NCBI GenBank assembly: GCA_051453625.1 | Contig: JBOZIK010000001.1 | Span: forward strand, 165,492,160-165,556,159 | From: Welwitschia mirabilis | Taxonomy: Eukaryota; Gnetophyta; Gnetopsida; Welwitschiales | DNA: 64,000 nt | Direction: 5' to 3' | Part shown: positions 46,280-59,220 of the stretch, piece by piece | How positions within the stretch are numbered: the first letter of the stretch is position 1 | Layout: each line of letters begins with the position of its first letter | Made by a program: the position numbers and the translations under genes | Notes under the pieces: model-generated | The model's input: the letters and a program-made list of their open reading frames with translations, nothing else | Told to the model about the DNA's origin: nothing | Databases searched by the model: none

Positions 46280-46770
46280 ATTTTTTAATTTTTTAATTGT
46301 TTACAAATGTAGCAAAATGAGGAACATGAGTAAAATGTAATGAGAATCATAAATTTTTTAGAAAAATTTTAATGTTTATATGCACGTAGTGAAATATAGA
46401 AAATGCAACTAAAAGAAAATCACGAAACACAATTGTAAAGTTCAATTAAATTTTTTTAAGGTTTTTAAAGTTTTCTTAACTTCAAGGAAACCTGCAACAA
46501 ATGTTAGACCCATAGAAAATAAGTTAATAAATTAAAAACAAACATTAAAAGGTTGGACCACTTTGGGATAACACTAAAAAGGACCAGTACCAATCACTAG
46601 GAAAAAAGAAAAGAAACACAAAGTAAAACAAAGGAAAAAAGGACCAGTACAGGTATCACTAGAAGAAGGACTAGTACCCATCACTGGAAAAATAAAAACT
46701 TGCAAAAAGGAAAACTAGTACTCTTCTGAGCTATTACCATGCTATTATTCCCAATAATGACATCAAAATT
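46280..46770 (-). promoter_or_regulatory. Gypsy-F leader and primer binding site
   Basis: Right next to the 5' LTR the minus strand (46745-46768) reads TTTGATGTCATTATTGGGAA, comparable to the tRNA-Asp-type site TTTGGCGCCATTGCCGGGAA with G-to-A and C-to-T changes. The remaining leader contains GGACCAGTACC-type direct repeats (46573-46690). Confidence 0.6.
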
Positions 46771-48025
46771 TGTTTAAATTATAGTACAATGTCTTGGATT
46801 AAACTAAGTATAACACCTAGTATTGTTCTTCCTTAGCAATAACATTGGGTAGTGACTGGAATTACACTAACTTTAATCCTCGTGAAAGATACAAAAATGA
46901 AATAACAAAGAACAAGAGATGAAATTCAAAATTGAGTTTAAACTTTATCTAAGAGAGTAGGGAAGTAAAATAGCTCCCACGTATCGTCAATTTATCCTTC
47001 ACAACCCTTTACTCCAAAAGTTATCTAATCATCTTTCTATAAAATAATAAAAGCCATCAAGTGCTTTTTGTCCAATTCATAGGGTATAATCTCATCCATC
47101 ATATGATAAATAGTGAGTTCAACTAATACTTTAATCTTAAATAATAATAGAAAGCAATGGTTTGTAAGACACTCAAAATCTATAAAATTAAAAGACTAGA
47201 TGATAAAAATTAACTCACACAACTAAATTAAACTTAATAATTAAAGAAGTTATCTAAGAATCCTAATTATGATGTTACTCATGAATTAAGATCAAAGAAA
47301 AACAACTTTTTCATTATAGAAAGAACAACTTTATAATAAAACAAGAAGGAAGCAGAAGAACTCCTCAAAAATTCTCAAAGACTAGCTCACTACCCTAAAG
47401 ATTTACCTAGAAAGCCATCATAAGTCAATGCTCCAAAGTATCCAATTTCTCTAAGGAAAAGATGAATACAATGAAGGTTTTAAGGCCTTTTTATAGGAAG
47501 AGACGATGGTGATGGGTGGTTACAACTCTTGGCTTATAGCATTAGGTAGAATCTTCATCATTTAGCATTAGGTATAGAAGATTTTATCTTATAGCATTTG
47601 ATGGAGGCCATTAGGTAACGTTTGATAAGGTCTTCGTTCTATAGCATTTGACGGAGTCTTCGTCATGATGAGTCCAACATGTGATCATTGGAGCCAAATT
47701 CCTCTACCAATCAGTGTTATCGCCATATGTTTTTAATGCCAACTCCACATGCCTCTACCACATGTCTTCAATTGCTTCTGCTACGTGACACTACCTTATG
47801 TCTCCATTTGCCACTTTTGTTTTATGCAGAATTAAGTCCTTCCACCATGTGTTCCAAAATATGGCTGAGAATCTGCAATTAATATGAGAAAAAATAAAAT
47901 ACTAAGTTTTATTTTAAAAATAATGGAATACATATTTTATGATTAAAACAATTAAATTAATGTCTTCATTTATAATAAATTGGCCTTAAACACTTGATAT
48001 AAATGTTGATTTTTACATTTTAACA
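46771..48025 (-). repeat. Gypsy-F 5' LTR
   Basis: Right LTR, TGTTTAAATTATAG to CATTTTAACA. Followed by CTAAG (48026-48030), the right target duplication. Confidence 0.9.
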
Positions 48026-48030
48026 CTAAG

Positions 48031-48265
48031 CATTAAAGCCATTGATAAAGCCTAAATGAGGCTTTTGAAGGTCACTATTAAGGAGATCTAATGAAAGATC
48101 ACTAGATGTAATTTTTCGTAGTAATCTTATATTATGTGTATCTTAATATAGAGTGGTTAATTATTTTTTTTCAATACTCTGCTTATTGCATATTTTCTTT
48201 TATATTTTCTATTTCTCACTAGATATACAATCTTAAACGTGCTTCATTACATTATTTCTACATCA
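48031..48265 (+). repeat. Chromo-C 3' LTR, right part
   Basis: Resumes Chromo-C after Gypsy-F: TGAGGCTTTTGAAGG, CAATACTCTGCTTATTG and TTTCTACATCA match 16410-16632. Confidence 0.85.
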
Positions 48266-50640
48266 AACTTATTTGTAAATGTTCTTAAGGCTAGGAATTC
48301 CTCTAACTAGTTGTTTATTTGATAATATTTTTATTAGCTACATGTTTACATGTATAAGCTTCTTATGTCAAACCTTTGCATCATTTGCAGTACTAAGAAA
48401 ACACTTGAAATCTTTGTTAGTAATAACATTAAGTGAGGTGATATACGTTATCCTTTATTTGATTAGCAAATAATATTTTATTTCAGTCATCGTTTTTAAC
48501 AATGCACTCATCCTTTAAAAATGTAACATCAATATTTGAATCACAAAGTTGGCTTACACTTAAGATATTATGTTGCGATCCATTTACATAAAAAGCATTA
48601 TTTAACTTAGTGAGGTTTCCACCTCTTATAATACATGTGTTCTAATTGGAGCTTGGAGTTATCATCAAAAAAGGTAAATCCATGTTCCTAATTAACCAAG
48701 GTGGTGAACATTGATTTATCTCTTGTCATGTGCCTAGAACACCCATTGTTTATGTACTGGATGTGCATCTTCATGGTTCATAAATCTTTTTGAGCAAGCA
48801 AAACATTATTTTATTACTTTGAGATCTCTTCTTACAGTTTGAATATACATATTTTTTAAACCATCTATTTGGATTTTTTGCATGATAAGTGAAATAATAT
48901 TTACTAAAGAGTAAAATAAAATAATTCCTATAATACTATTTTTTATGATAATACAAATAGATAATATTATTGTGAAATCTAAGTATTCATACCTTGGTCT
49001 ATACATCTAATTAAAGAAGGGGTTTTATGTATTACCTTGTTGTTGGCTTATTGAGGCTTCAATTTTTCCTAGTCCACTTCTTTTATTTGTCCTCCTCCCT
49101 TCATCAAGCATGATGCTCAAGATTCTATTTCCTTAGGATAAACCTTTTGTTCATATACTTGGACTATTGTAGTTCTCGTTTCAAATTCTTTAACTTAATT
49201 TTCAATTTATCATTCTTAGATTTAAGAGAAAGATTCTTTCTTATTAACTTAAAAGGTAAATTCTTTTTCATTTTTTAGGCTAACTTGTGGCTACTGAGTA
49301 GCTTTTTCATTATGATACATAATTTTCACAAATGAATGAACTCTTCTGTGTTAACCCATCTTATTCTTCCCTTAGGATATTAAGATTATCACATGTGTTA
49401 AGCCACTTATCATTCATGTTATATTTGTCATGGATAATTGCCATGAATGATGAATGGGTGTTTCAATTATTGTCTTTTGAGACTTCCTTCTGAGTGACAT
49501 CTTTGCCATCATTTTAACTAGAAAATAAGATCTTCTTTCTTTTGAATGCTTTATTTTAACCTTTTTCCCTTTATTATATTATTATTTGGGTATTTAATAT
49601 AAGATTATATCTACCCTTATAATTCTAATGTTCCAATTCAGAAAGATCACATTTAAACATAAACTAAGAGTTATTACCTTTTTTCTTACAACTTGGATGA
49701 TCTTGGATGCTCTTATCTTTTTCTATTTCTTCTACACAAAAGACATATAATGTATCTGGAGATTAGAGCAAGCTCCTCATCATCATCATCTTATTCTTCT
49801 TCTTAAGATTCATCATCTGATGCCATTGTTTCTTTTTCTTTATTGTGAACATTTTAACTTCCATTAGACTTAAGTTCTATGGGCTTCTTCTTAATGATCT
49901 CATATTCTCTTAGGTTCATCTCCTAGGTGATTAAGGCACTTTATAGTTCCTCAAACTTCATGAGAGTAAGGTTTCTTGATTCTTCGATGTCAATGGTCTT
50001 TAGCTTTTATGCTTCTGTAAGTGATCTCATAATCTTTTCGATCATCTTTTCTTTAGATGGATTTCTACCAATTCCATAAACTCCATTTACTATGTTTCTC
50101 ATCCTAATGAAATACTCATTCTTCTTTGTTCATGTTGATATCCTCATACTAATTTAATGGTATCAATAGCTTAGAGTATTTGATTATGAAAGTACCTTCA
50201 TATGTACCTCCAAGATCATCTCACACTTCCTTTGTGGTACTACATCTAGATATCCTATTAAATTCTATAATAAAAGGAGAATAATATAATACATTTTTTG
50301 CCATAAAATCACACGTGTAAGCATTTTTCTTTGTAATTATCTAGTCTTTTACCCCTTTCATTTAATCTTGGGATACATTCACCAATATCATTAGTCGTAG
50401 TCTTTATAGGTGTTGTATATCCATATTTGATAGCCTACCACACATCAAAATAAAAATATTATAAGTATACCTACATCCTCATCTTCCAATATGTGTAGTT
50501 TGTTCCTTTGAAGAGTGAATTTATAGTGGTTAAGAACCTATTCATAGGAGTTCATTTGAGAGTTTTATGCCTTTTTATAAGTACCTTTCTCTGATATTAC
50601 TTATGAATCATTGAACTCAAAGGGGAAAGATGAATGAGTT
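48266..50640 (-). pseudogene. Sire-A gag and pre-integrase part of pol (broken)
   Basis: Minus strand, from right to left: FKGTNYTYWKMRM (gag start, about 50500), EYFIRMRNIVNGVYGIGRNP and SKEKMIEKIMRSLTEA, KTIDIEESRNLTLMKFEEL (49940-50140, typical Sire gag), an acidic/lysine-rich linker, then FLSTANDAKV, HKKLIHVNM and LVRGIPSLK (48275-48400), the GAG-pre-integrase block that continues left of Chromo-C. Numerous TAG/TAA stops. Confidence 0.8.
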
Positions 50641-50726
50641 TTTAATAAACTTTTCTAATAGATCAAAACTAATAGCTTATTAGAAATAAAACACGAAAAA
50701 ATAAATGGAACTCTTATCAGATTTAG

Positions 50727-51885
50727 TGTGGTTTCTCAACTTTGGTACTCCACACTCGAAGGATAAAAAATGGCATGTCTCTAGATCTTTAATTCTTAAT
50801 TTAGAAACTATGGTTTATGGCTTATCACTAATCTAACAAGGCTAGGTATAATGAGTTTCTCCTTGTAAGATAGCTAAGTCGACCACTCAAGGTTCAAACT
50901 TATAACAACTATGTTTCTCTTGACAACACACCTAAGTGTGAAACTTGGTATACTATGACTTTAAAATTTAAACTAAACCCAATAGCATGAAGACTTCTTA
51001 AAGGCCAAATCACAAGAATAATAATAATGTGTGAAATAACAAAGATTCTAAATAATTAGATTTTCACCTCTAAGTACAACAACTTTATAAAGAGAAGAAG
51101 TAAACTTGAAACAATTAGTAGATGAATATAATTAACAATACAACTTGTTTGCTAAGTAGAAAGAAGAATAGAGAGAATGAGATTTTAGTTCTTCTTCTTT
51201 TTCATTCTTCTCTTTATAGGGCAACAGGGGTAAAAATCCTTCTTTGAGACAAGAATCATTTTCCTACTATTCTTCTTTCTAATTTATCACATTTGTTTCC
51301 TTGGTTCTTACTAGAAATATATGTCAACCAATCTGAAAAACTATTTTTAGTTTATGGTTTTAGTTTTATTCTTATTCAAGACCCTTATAACAATTATTCC
51401 CTATAGGGAGGCATGCACCATAGTTAGATCTATGCTCTTAAATTTCTATTTTATTTTTTGTACTAAACTTATAGTAAGCATCTTAAAAATCTACAGATGC
51501 CTTCATTGAATGTAGACATCTTTAGTCTATAGCCATTATGTCATAATTTGTTTGTTTAGTCTAGATTTATTCAACTTGAATAGACATCTTCATATCCTAT
51601 AGACGTCTTTGATTTGTTTAAATGTCTTTATCCCTTAGTAGATCTTCATACCCCATAGATGTTTAAAAGTATGGTTAAGGTCTTTACTTTATGTAGGCAA
51701 CTTCATTATAAGCTCTTAAAACACATCATAATGGATAAGACATTAGTTCTAAAACTTAATCTTGAGAACTTACCAGGTGTCATATAGACATCTTCAAATT
51801 TTGTAGAAATATTTGCATGTTGTAGATGTCTCTAAACTTAGTAGACATCTTCTAAACTTAGTAGACATCTACTAGAAGTTATTAA
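50727..51885 (-). repeat. Sire-A 5' LTR
   Basis: Starts near TGTGGTTTCTC (50727), next to ACTCTTATCAG, which may be a decayed primer site. Matches 1-1155 and 11834-11880 in the 3' LTR. Homology fades after about 51,880, where a 20-base block CTAAACTTAGTAGACATCTT is locally duplicated (51831-51875). It provides the uninterrupted version of the Sire-B insertion site near 51812. Confidence 0.8.
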
Positions 51886-54865
51886 ACAAAATGTGTCAAA
51901 GCATGTTATACTAGTTACCTTGGATTTTATGATATTTAGTTTAATAAGAAGAAATAATCCCATTAGCTAGATATAAAACACAATATGTAGGAATTTAATA
52001 AGAAATGTATTTTACATTAGAAAAACAAGAGAAAATACAAAATCCTTCTACTTTATTGGAGCCATTGAGTGCTAATATAGACTTGAAAATAAATCTCCAT
52101 GTGTTTAATCATCAACATCTTTCTCACAAAGAGAAATTATGACTCTACCTTTGCGTGTAAAAAACTTAACTAAAATGGTTTACATTATTTCCCTTAAGAT
52201 TATCAAAACTATAAAATAAATTTTTTCAAAATTTCTAAAATAAGTTTTTTCGTTCCACGAAATTCCAAGGTTATTTTGTTGAATAGGACCCAAAGTTTAT
52301 TTTCAAATTTTGGTAGTTTTTCTTGTCAATCCTTAAAGAAAAATTGTGATTTAGCACTACTTTCCATTTGAACTCATAAGAAAACTAAGTAAAAAGAATA
52401 TTAAAAAATACATTGTAAAATTATGTAGTAAGAGATAAATATTCATGAAATAATTATTTTCCATCAATTCTAATAGTCATATCTTGGTTGACATGCTTAC
52501 AATTTACATCTCTACATGAAAGTAAAAATCATATCATGATTGAAAAAAAACAATGGTAGATGAAAAGTGGAAAATAAAATTAAAATAGTGTTGAAGTAGG
52601 CTTCTAATAATCTCATTCTATAGTAGATCACCTTATCACCATGAAGCATCTTATTTACAAAGCTAAAAATTCAAGTAAAAAGACGTTTATTTCTTTTATT
52701 TATTTCTCCAAAGCATATGATTTAATCATAAAAAATAAACATGGATGGCAATCATAGAATACTAAAACTTTAACAACTTTATTATTAATAATTTGAAAAT
52801 AGTATAAAAAACATTTATCTAACTCAAAGACAATATTTGTTAAAAATTAATTCTTCATAGTTTGATCAATATTAAATAATATTTCCCCCTCTTCCTAAAA
52901 ATTCTTAAAGTTTTCATTAATAAAATAGAGGATTAGGTAAATGGAAGCTCTTCTAGTCATTATATATAGGGAGTGGTCAAGATGATAAAAGTTTAACTAG
53001 TGAGACACTTGTCCTTCATATAAAATGTCTCTGAATTTTTGAATGACTAAACTAGCTTGCTATGAGGCTCTGGGCATAATTAAAATCATTCGTCTAAGTA
53101 ACCGTAGTGGCTATACTCCTAAGAGAGAGGTAAAATTCCTTAAACATTTTGAGTTCAACATTCCCTAATTACAGACAACTAGGAAATTATCATGTAAACC
53201 TCTTGCTCTTTGTCAATGATATGTTATGATATTATTTCCAAAACAAAGCAAGGTTTACAACATATGTTGCATGTCTTGGATAATTTTTTCCATTGACCCA
53301 AAACACAAATTAATATTCAAAAAACCAAATTTATGATTTTTAACATGTTTTGCATTAATTTTTCTTTCAAATAAGAAATGCATAATTTGAGATTATTTCG
53401 AGATATAAATGGTTTGACTTAAAATGCTCTAATAATTATAGATGGAACACGTGCATTACTCAAAGTGTTATTAGAGATATGAAACTCTTCTTTTTTTTTT
53501 TTTTTTGTTAAATTTAAAAGTGAGACGGTCCTAAGCAACTTTTTTGCACTGATATTTTGCCAGTTACCTTGCATCATTGTATTATCGAAGGAAATGGATT
53601 TACAATTAAGTATTATAAGAACATGGCAGAAGTTTAAAAGCAACTATTGTTAAAGGAATTCAAGGTGAAACACTTGTATTAGTATGATACTATTGGTTTA
53701 AAAATTAATTTAATGCTTTTAAAGGTAAAATATATTTGTGATTTCTACGCTTTATATTCATATTCTTTTTAGTTCAAATGTTGATTAAATTTTCTAAAAG
53801 GGTATTCCATGTGACTCAAGAAATAGGTTTATTTTTAGTAGGCAAAGATTTGGTTTTAAAAATGAAAAATTTGAGAACTGATTTTAAAACTTAAATAAGT
53901 TTGATCACTTTTAAATAAAAGGCACTCAAAAGAATTTGGAAAGACATAAAAGGAAAAATGTAATTTTGTTTAAAGTTTTAAACAATATTAAAAGAAGTAT
54001 GGCTCTAAGGGAAACTTATTGAAGTGATATTAGTCCTCTTCAACTATAAATTCATATTAATAACACAAGAATGAAATCACATTATTTAAGAACTATAATA
54101 AGTAGATGGCTTAAAATCGCTCAATTAGAGTGAATCTATTTATTTTATGACTAGGATATCATTCAAAATGAATACAATGTCTTTCTTAAAAGTTCCTCGA
54201 GAGATGACACAACTTTAAAAAAGAAAAAAAAGAAGAAGAACATTAAAAATCATAATTTAATTGATTTATTCCAATTTATTCTAATAACTTTATAAATGAA
54301 AATATTTAGCTTCATGTCATGCATACTTCTTCTATCTAATAGATCCCTAAGGTCTCTATGTACATAATTTTTAAAAAAAAAAAAAAGTCAACTCTAGTTT
54401 TATTCATTATTTAATATAGAAATTTAATATTCCTAACAAAGTATTTATTCCCTTTTTTAAATTTTATTTTTTATTGTAAAAATTAATTCATGAAAAACGA
54501 TGCCCCCTTCACCATGGTCACTAGCTTTCTCGATTAAGTAAAAATTCGTGGGTGGCCATTGCTAACGTGGAATCTAACCACTTAATGTCTTGGTTTAGTC
54601 TATGACTTGTATTAAAAATATTAAAGCCAACGTGTAGGTGTACATTAAATACATGAATATAAACTACAAGTTAGCCTATACATTATAGGTTTTAAACCTA
54701 AAACATTGAAGCTTTCAACTTACAAACATGGTTTAAACCTACCATCTTATACATTAGGCTCTTTATTCAAATAATTAAAAATATTAATCAAATTATTTAT
54801 AGATGTAAAAACAAAATTTCCTTTTATTTATTTAATTATCATTTTAGCTTTTCAAAATGCCAAGT

Positions 54866-54967
54866 TAACTAATCTTCTTTTTTTTTAAATAGAATCATTC
54901 CCTAAACACCAGCTCATTCTAATCTTCCTTTTTTTTTAATAGAATCACTCCCTAAACACCAACTCAT
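54866..54967. repeat. Direct duplication of about 51 bp
   Basis: AATCTTC followed by a T-run, then AATAGAATCAYTCCCTAAAC and ACCARCTCATTC, occurs twice in tandem with few differences. Confidence 0.85.
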
Positions 54968-56949
54968 TCATACCCTGGGTGAATTTCTTGTTCCATCTTG
55001 TAATCATTCCCTAATAATTTGTGCTAGTTCAATTAAAAAAAAAATTTAATCAAAAGAAATCAAAATACCACATCCTTTATCACAGAGATCATTTTCTAAG
55101 TGCACTAAAAGTACTTGGCTGGTGAGGGAAAGTTCCATCACTCCTACCTTATAGCAAAAATCTCTTTTAAGAAAAAAGATATAATAAAGCCAAATGCTTA
55201 TTTAGATATTAAAAAAATTTAAAAAAATGGTAATATCCAATTATTATTAAACTTTCATAAGATATTTCCGCAGTTTACCCTTGCGTTCATGGCAAGTCAA
55301 AAGATTCACCCTTGACTCTATGAGAAGCCAAAGACGTCATCATTTTTCCAACCATGTTTTATAAAAAACACATTTTCATAAAGCATTTACCAAGGCCACA
55401 AAATATAATTTTCCATTCATCTTTTTCCCCAAAAGAATCGAGGTATTATTCCGCTACTAAAGGAAAAAAATCTATAATATAATTATTGAATTTCCAAGCG
55501 TCAAATCATGCAAAAGATATTTCTTTGTCAAATATCACCCAATACATCTCCTCACAATAGTAGCATCATTGCATTTCAAATATATAGTTTATCAGCAAAA
55601 CTAATCATTATTAATTAAAAAATACTTCTCAAGTAATAAGGATGTCAAACACTATGCATGCATTAAGTCCAAATGTTATAAATCATAGCTTAAGTATAGA
55701 GAAACCAAACTTATAAGATAATAATTTTAATAGCATGTTTTTGACATCAATAAAATTTAAGTTCTACAATATTTCAATCCATTTCAAGTAAGTAATATAA
55801 ATACTAAAATAGCTAGAGATTGTTTATTCTCTTTTCAAATAAGATATAATTGCCAAAACACTTATTAAATTTTTAAATGCCAAGATATTTTAAAAGTCAC
55901 TTTTATCAATCAACATGTGATGGACTCAATTTTTAATAAAACTAGTTATACTAGAATTCAACAAATAATGTGTTATTTTGAAGTTAAGGCAAATTTCTAA
56001 AATGATTCAACTTATTTCAACACGAAGTTCTACCATTTGGCTTATAGAACAAATCCTACAAACTTGGGTATAAATAAAACAACATTATATTTTGACCACA
56101 ATTGTGACTTAGAAAAAGAAGCTGGACACCTTATAGACTTACATAGCTAAAAGATCTAGATTTTAATTAATTTAATTATTTATTATAATTTCCAAAGGGT
56201 TCTCTTACATCATTTAATAAAATGATGTGAACTCCTTTTTTTTTTTTTTAATAGGACTATCAGAAGATCATATCACCTTTTCTTATCTTCATAACCTAAT
56301 GTATTTGATCTCTATTTTGAAGTTGCTTATATGGTTCTAAAATGATTTATTATATTTTCTAAAGGATTCTCTTGCCTCATCATGTATCTCCATGAATGTA
56401 ATAAGTATTTGAATTCTTTCTTACTATTAGAAAATACTAATACAAATTTTGTCTCTACAACCTATTATGCTTGACCTCTCTTCTAAATTTACTGAAATGG
56501 TAATTTAAACTTGGAAGCATAGTGTCAATTATTATGACAAATATTGTATTTCATTTGGTTCTTTTCCATCTTTTAGATTCCACATACTTGATGAACTTAT
56601 TTTCTTGTTCTTTCACTTTTTTAATCACTTTCTTTTACCTAATTAGGGTTATTGCATGCCTTACTATCATTACCTTTCTAACCTTGTTTACTATCACCTG
56701 TACGATAGTTAGCTTCATCTTATATAGAGTTGGTTCCCATGCCTCTCCACTAATGCACATCATATTTCTTATGAAGGTTTGCCAACATATTATCCAACAT
56801 GTTGAAATACATAACCTTCAATTTTCTACTCACAAATAATGTTGTGATTACTTAGTCATTAGCTAGTATTACCTGAGCACTCAATATTAGAAATACCCAT
56901 CCAATGCACCATGATTTGTAGTCCTTGTTATAAATTTCCTAAATACCTT

Positions 56950-57080
56950 AAAACTCATTGACTACCTCTAATGCTTTACATCTTTTCATGTAAAGATTGT
57001 TCATCTTATTTAAAGGATAGATGAATTCCATGGTTACTTTCTTACTAAACACTAACTTGAATGGTGTGATAATATTCTAT
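56950..57080 (-). pseudogene. Possible gypsy integrase scrap
   Basis: Minus strand reads ITPFKLVFSKKVTMEFIYPL, reminiscent of the gypsy integrase TPFxLVFGxEAVxPxE block, but no neighbouring motif is convincing. Could be chance. Confidence 0.3.
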
Positions 57081-59220
57081 GCAAATACACATTTCTATAC
57101 TATGTGATGATGTTGTTTATTTATAATCAAGGAATTGAAGAAAACAAAATCTCATCAATCACTTTCCATTTTGCAATAGGCTCATTCCTTAATGTTGAGG
57201 GTAAATAATTATTTTTTAAAGGTAACCTCCATAGACATGTCCAACTTTAGCTATCAAGAAGACTATATTATACTAGCTTTTTTAATTAGGCCTAAAATCC
57301 AAGATGACACTAACATTTCTCTTGAAATTGATTCAAATTTTCATTATTAATTGTGGAGATTTCACAAATTATACACATCTCCAATATGCTAGAATTTGTC
57401 TTTTTGGCTTTTTGGAGTTAATGAGAACTATTAAGAAACCTCTTCTCTAGAAAATCTATATATATTAATTAAAAGAATAATGTCTAACTATTTCATGTGT
57501 ATCATTTCAAGTTAAGTCAAATAACTTATACAAAGTATTCCAAGTATAGGCCTTTGATAAATAACACACATGCATTTGTAAAGGATGTTCAATTCTAATT
57601 GACATATAGTATTTAATAGTTACAATCCATTAATTAATCTTAGGTGATGTTATTCATGCATGTAGTGTGAACTTCTTATAATGTTCTATGTCCAGAAAAT
57701 TGTTATTTCTTAGTTAAGATGAATATATTGAGTTTTTAAGCTATGCAAGATTTATCATTAATCTTAAGTTATGTTCAATCTTACCCTCTTGATGTTTTTG
57801 TCTATTATGATTATATCAAGAAGGTAGCATATTAATTCATGTATTCATTGAATTAGAGTTGATGTTATCAAATAGAATTATGATTTTTGTAGTATTATTG
57901 TTGTGATCAATATTGAGTCGTATTCGATTTTCTATTCATTAATAAAGTTAAGTTCTCATACATTTTCACCAAATGTTAACTTTCTAGGATTTAGTTTGGG
58001 TAGGTGATTAGGTAAAGACTAATATGTATTAAATCTTTTTGAGCTGACCTTCTTGATATACATTTGACCCATTGTTTTCTTGAGGAATGATGAGTGTATC
58101 ACATATGTTCTTTTTAACAGTTAGCTCCTATTCTTAAATGAAAAATTTTACCTTATGTTACATGAATATTCTAATCCTCTCCACTTTAGATATTGTTTTG
58201 CTATTTACATATAAATAAATGCTATCCTTCTTGTTTATTTGTTTAATATGGTATTGTTAGTTGACATGTAGTTTATCACTATTACATTCATTAAATATTT
58301 GAAATGTAAGGGAGGCTCCACATGAATTTACAATTTATAGTTTTTATATATCATAACATCATAAATTACTATTCTATTAGTGTAATTCCTTGAATTTTCC
58401 CCAATGCTTGGTGTTAATTGTTTTACGCTAGCAACTCTAAGCGTAAGATTGAGATGATCGGTGCAATTTTTATGACATTAATATATGTTTGTGGATTTTT
58501 GTCTTTATAATGACACACATAGAGCACAAACTTTACCTACTTTAAAAACTAGGAGTATTGTAATAAATGCTTGAAAGAGTTGCGAATTTAGTGTCTCAAG
58601 TTTGAGTTCTATAGTGTATAGGTTGACTTTGTGGTTCTACTCATATATTTAATCCATAACTAGTGCAAGGTTTAATATTCTGGGTATGAATCCTAAGCAA
58701 GACTTGGATATTTGATAGAAGAAGATTTATGTTACCAAAGCCTAGCCTATTACAGTATCTTTTTATGTTTTGGCAGCTAATGCTAATTCAATGTTAAAAA
58801 GAGCTATAAGCTTAACATGTTCATAACACATGATAAAAAGGGTAGTGTGTAAATGCATCATCAAGAAATAAAGATTAAAAAAAAACAAAATCAAAAAGCA
58901 AGATTAGATGATTTTTTATGATAGCATCTCATTAAAGAGCATTACTGATTTGTCTTATTACACATATTTATTTTCCTATGCAACTCTTATGAGATTACAT
59001 TAATTGTTTATTTTCATACAAAATGATACAAATGATTCCTACCAGCAAAACGATCAAAGTAGTCCCTTATAAAAAGTAAATCAAATTAAATATATTTTTA
59101 ACCAAATCTATTTTTAATAACCATTACATGTTCTTTTTATTAGTTTATTGAATTAAAAATTATAAAAAGGGCCATACCTTGGTGAATACTTAACAAAATA
59201 TTTTAAGAGAGTGAATGTTA

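Larger units (their letters stand above)
38188..48025 (-). mobile_element. Gypsy-F: Athila-like Ty3/gypsy element
   Basis: LTRs of about 1.25 kb at 38188-39436 and 46771-48025, perfect 5-bp duplication CTAAG (38183-38187 and 48026-48030), and a degenerate tRNA-Asp-type primer site. On the minus strand lie gag, protease, RT, RNase H and integrase in gypsy order. The element is 9.84 kb long. The gag and protease sequences are of Athila/Tat type. The space between integrase and 3' LTR (39437-40700), where Athila elements may hold an env-like gene, shows none. All frames are broken. Confidence 0.9.
15908..48265 (+). mobile_element. Chromo-C: Ty3/gypsy chromovirus, split by two nested elements
   Basis: LTRs at 15908-16632 and 37716-48265 (the second broken by Gypsy-F) share long blocks such as AATCTATCATG, GAGCATGCTTTAAGA, GAGGCTTTTGAAGG and CAATACTCTGCTTATTG. 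The primer site follows the first LTR. Gag, protease, RT, RNase H, integrase and a chromodomain trace lie at 33.2-37.6 kb on the plus strand. Removing Gypsy-D and Gypsy-F leaves about 6 kb, the usual chromovirus length. Flanking bases (ACAAG left, AACTT right) do not form a target duplication. The insertion is proved instead by the Sire-A pre-integrase frame that it divides. Confidence 0.85.
1..51890 (-). mobile_element. Sire-A: outer Sirevirus-like Ty1/copia element, heavily interrupted
   Basis: Seen: the first 1155 bases plus 11834-11969 match 50849-51880 at many places (for example CTAAAACYTAATCTTGAGAA and GCATGTTGTAGATGTCTCT), so these are two LTRs of one element. Between them, all on the minus strand, lie a polypurine tract, an env-like frame, integrase and gag. 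The GAG-pre-integrase region reads continuously across the Chromo-C insertion: one part (HKKLIHVNM, LVRGIPSLK) is right of 48266 and the rest is left of 15908. Without Sire-B and Chromo-C the element is about 9 kb, a normal Sirevirus size. About 120 bp of the left LTR lies outside the window. The right end is only visible to about 51,880. Reverse transcriptase and RNase H were not found. Position 1 corresponds to 50849. Confidence 0.85.
51890..59200. other. AT-rich intergenic DNA
   Basis: No gene, RNA gene or complete element seen over about 7.3 kb on either strand. Contains poly-T (about 53491-53507), A-runs (54371), a local duplication (54866-54967), scattered short open frames without recognisable content (one hydrophobic stretch at 56522-56839, plus strand) and one weak integrase-like scrap. 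Confidence 0.6.

Noticed and set aside
15903-48270. Target duplication for Chromo-C
   Set aside because: ACAAG (15903-15907) and AACTT (48266-48270) do not match in either orientation. The insertion is supported by the divided Sire-A frame instead.
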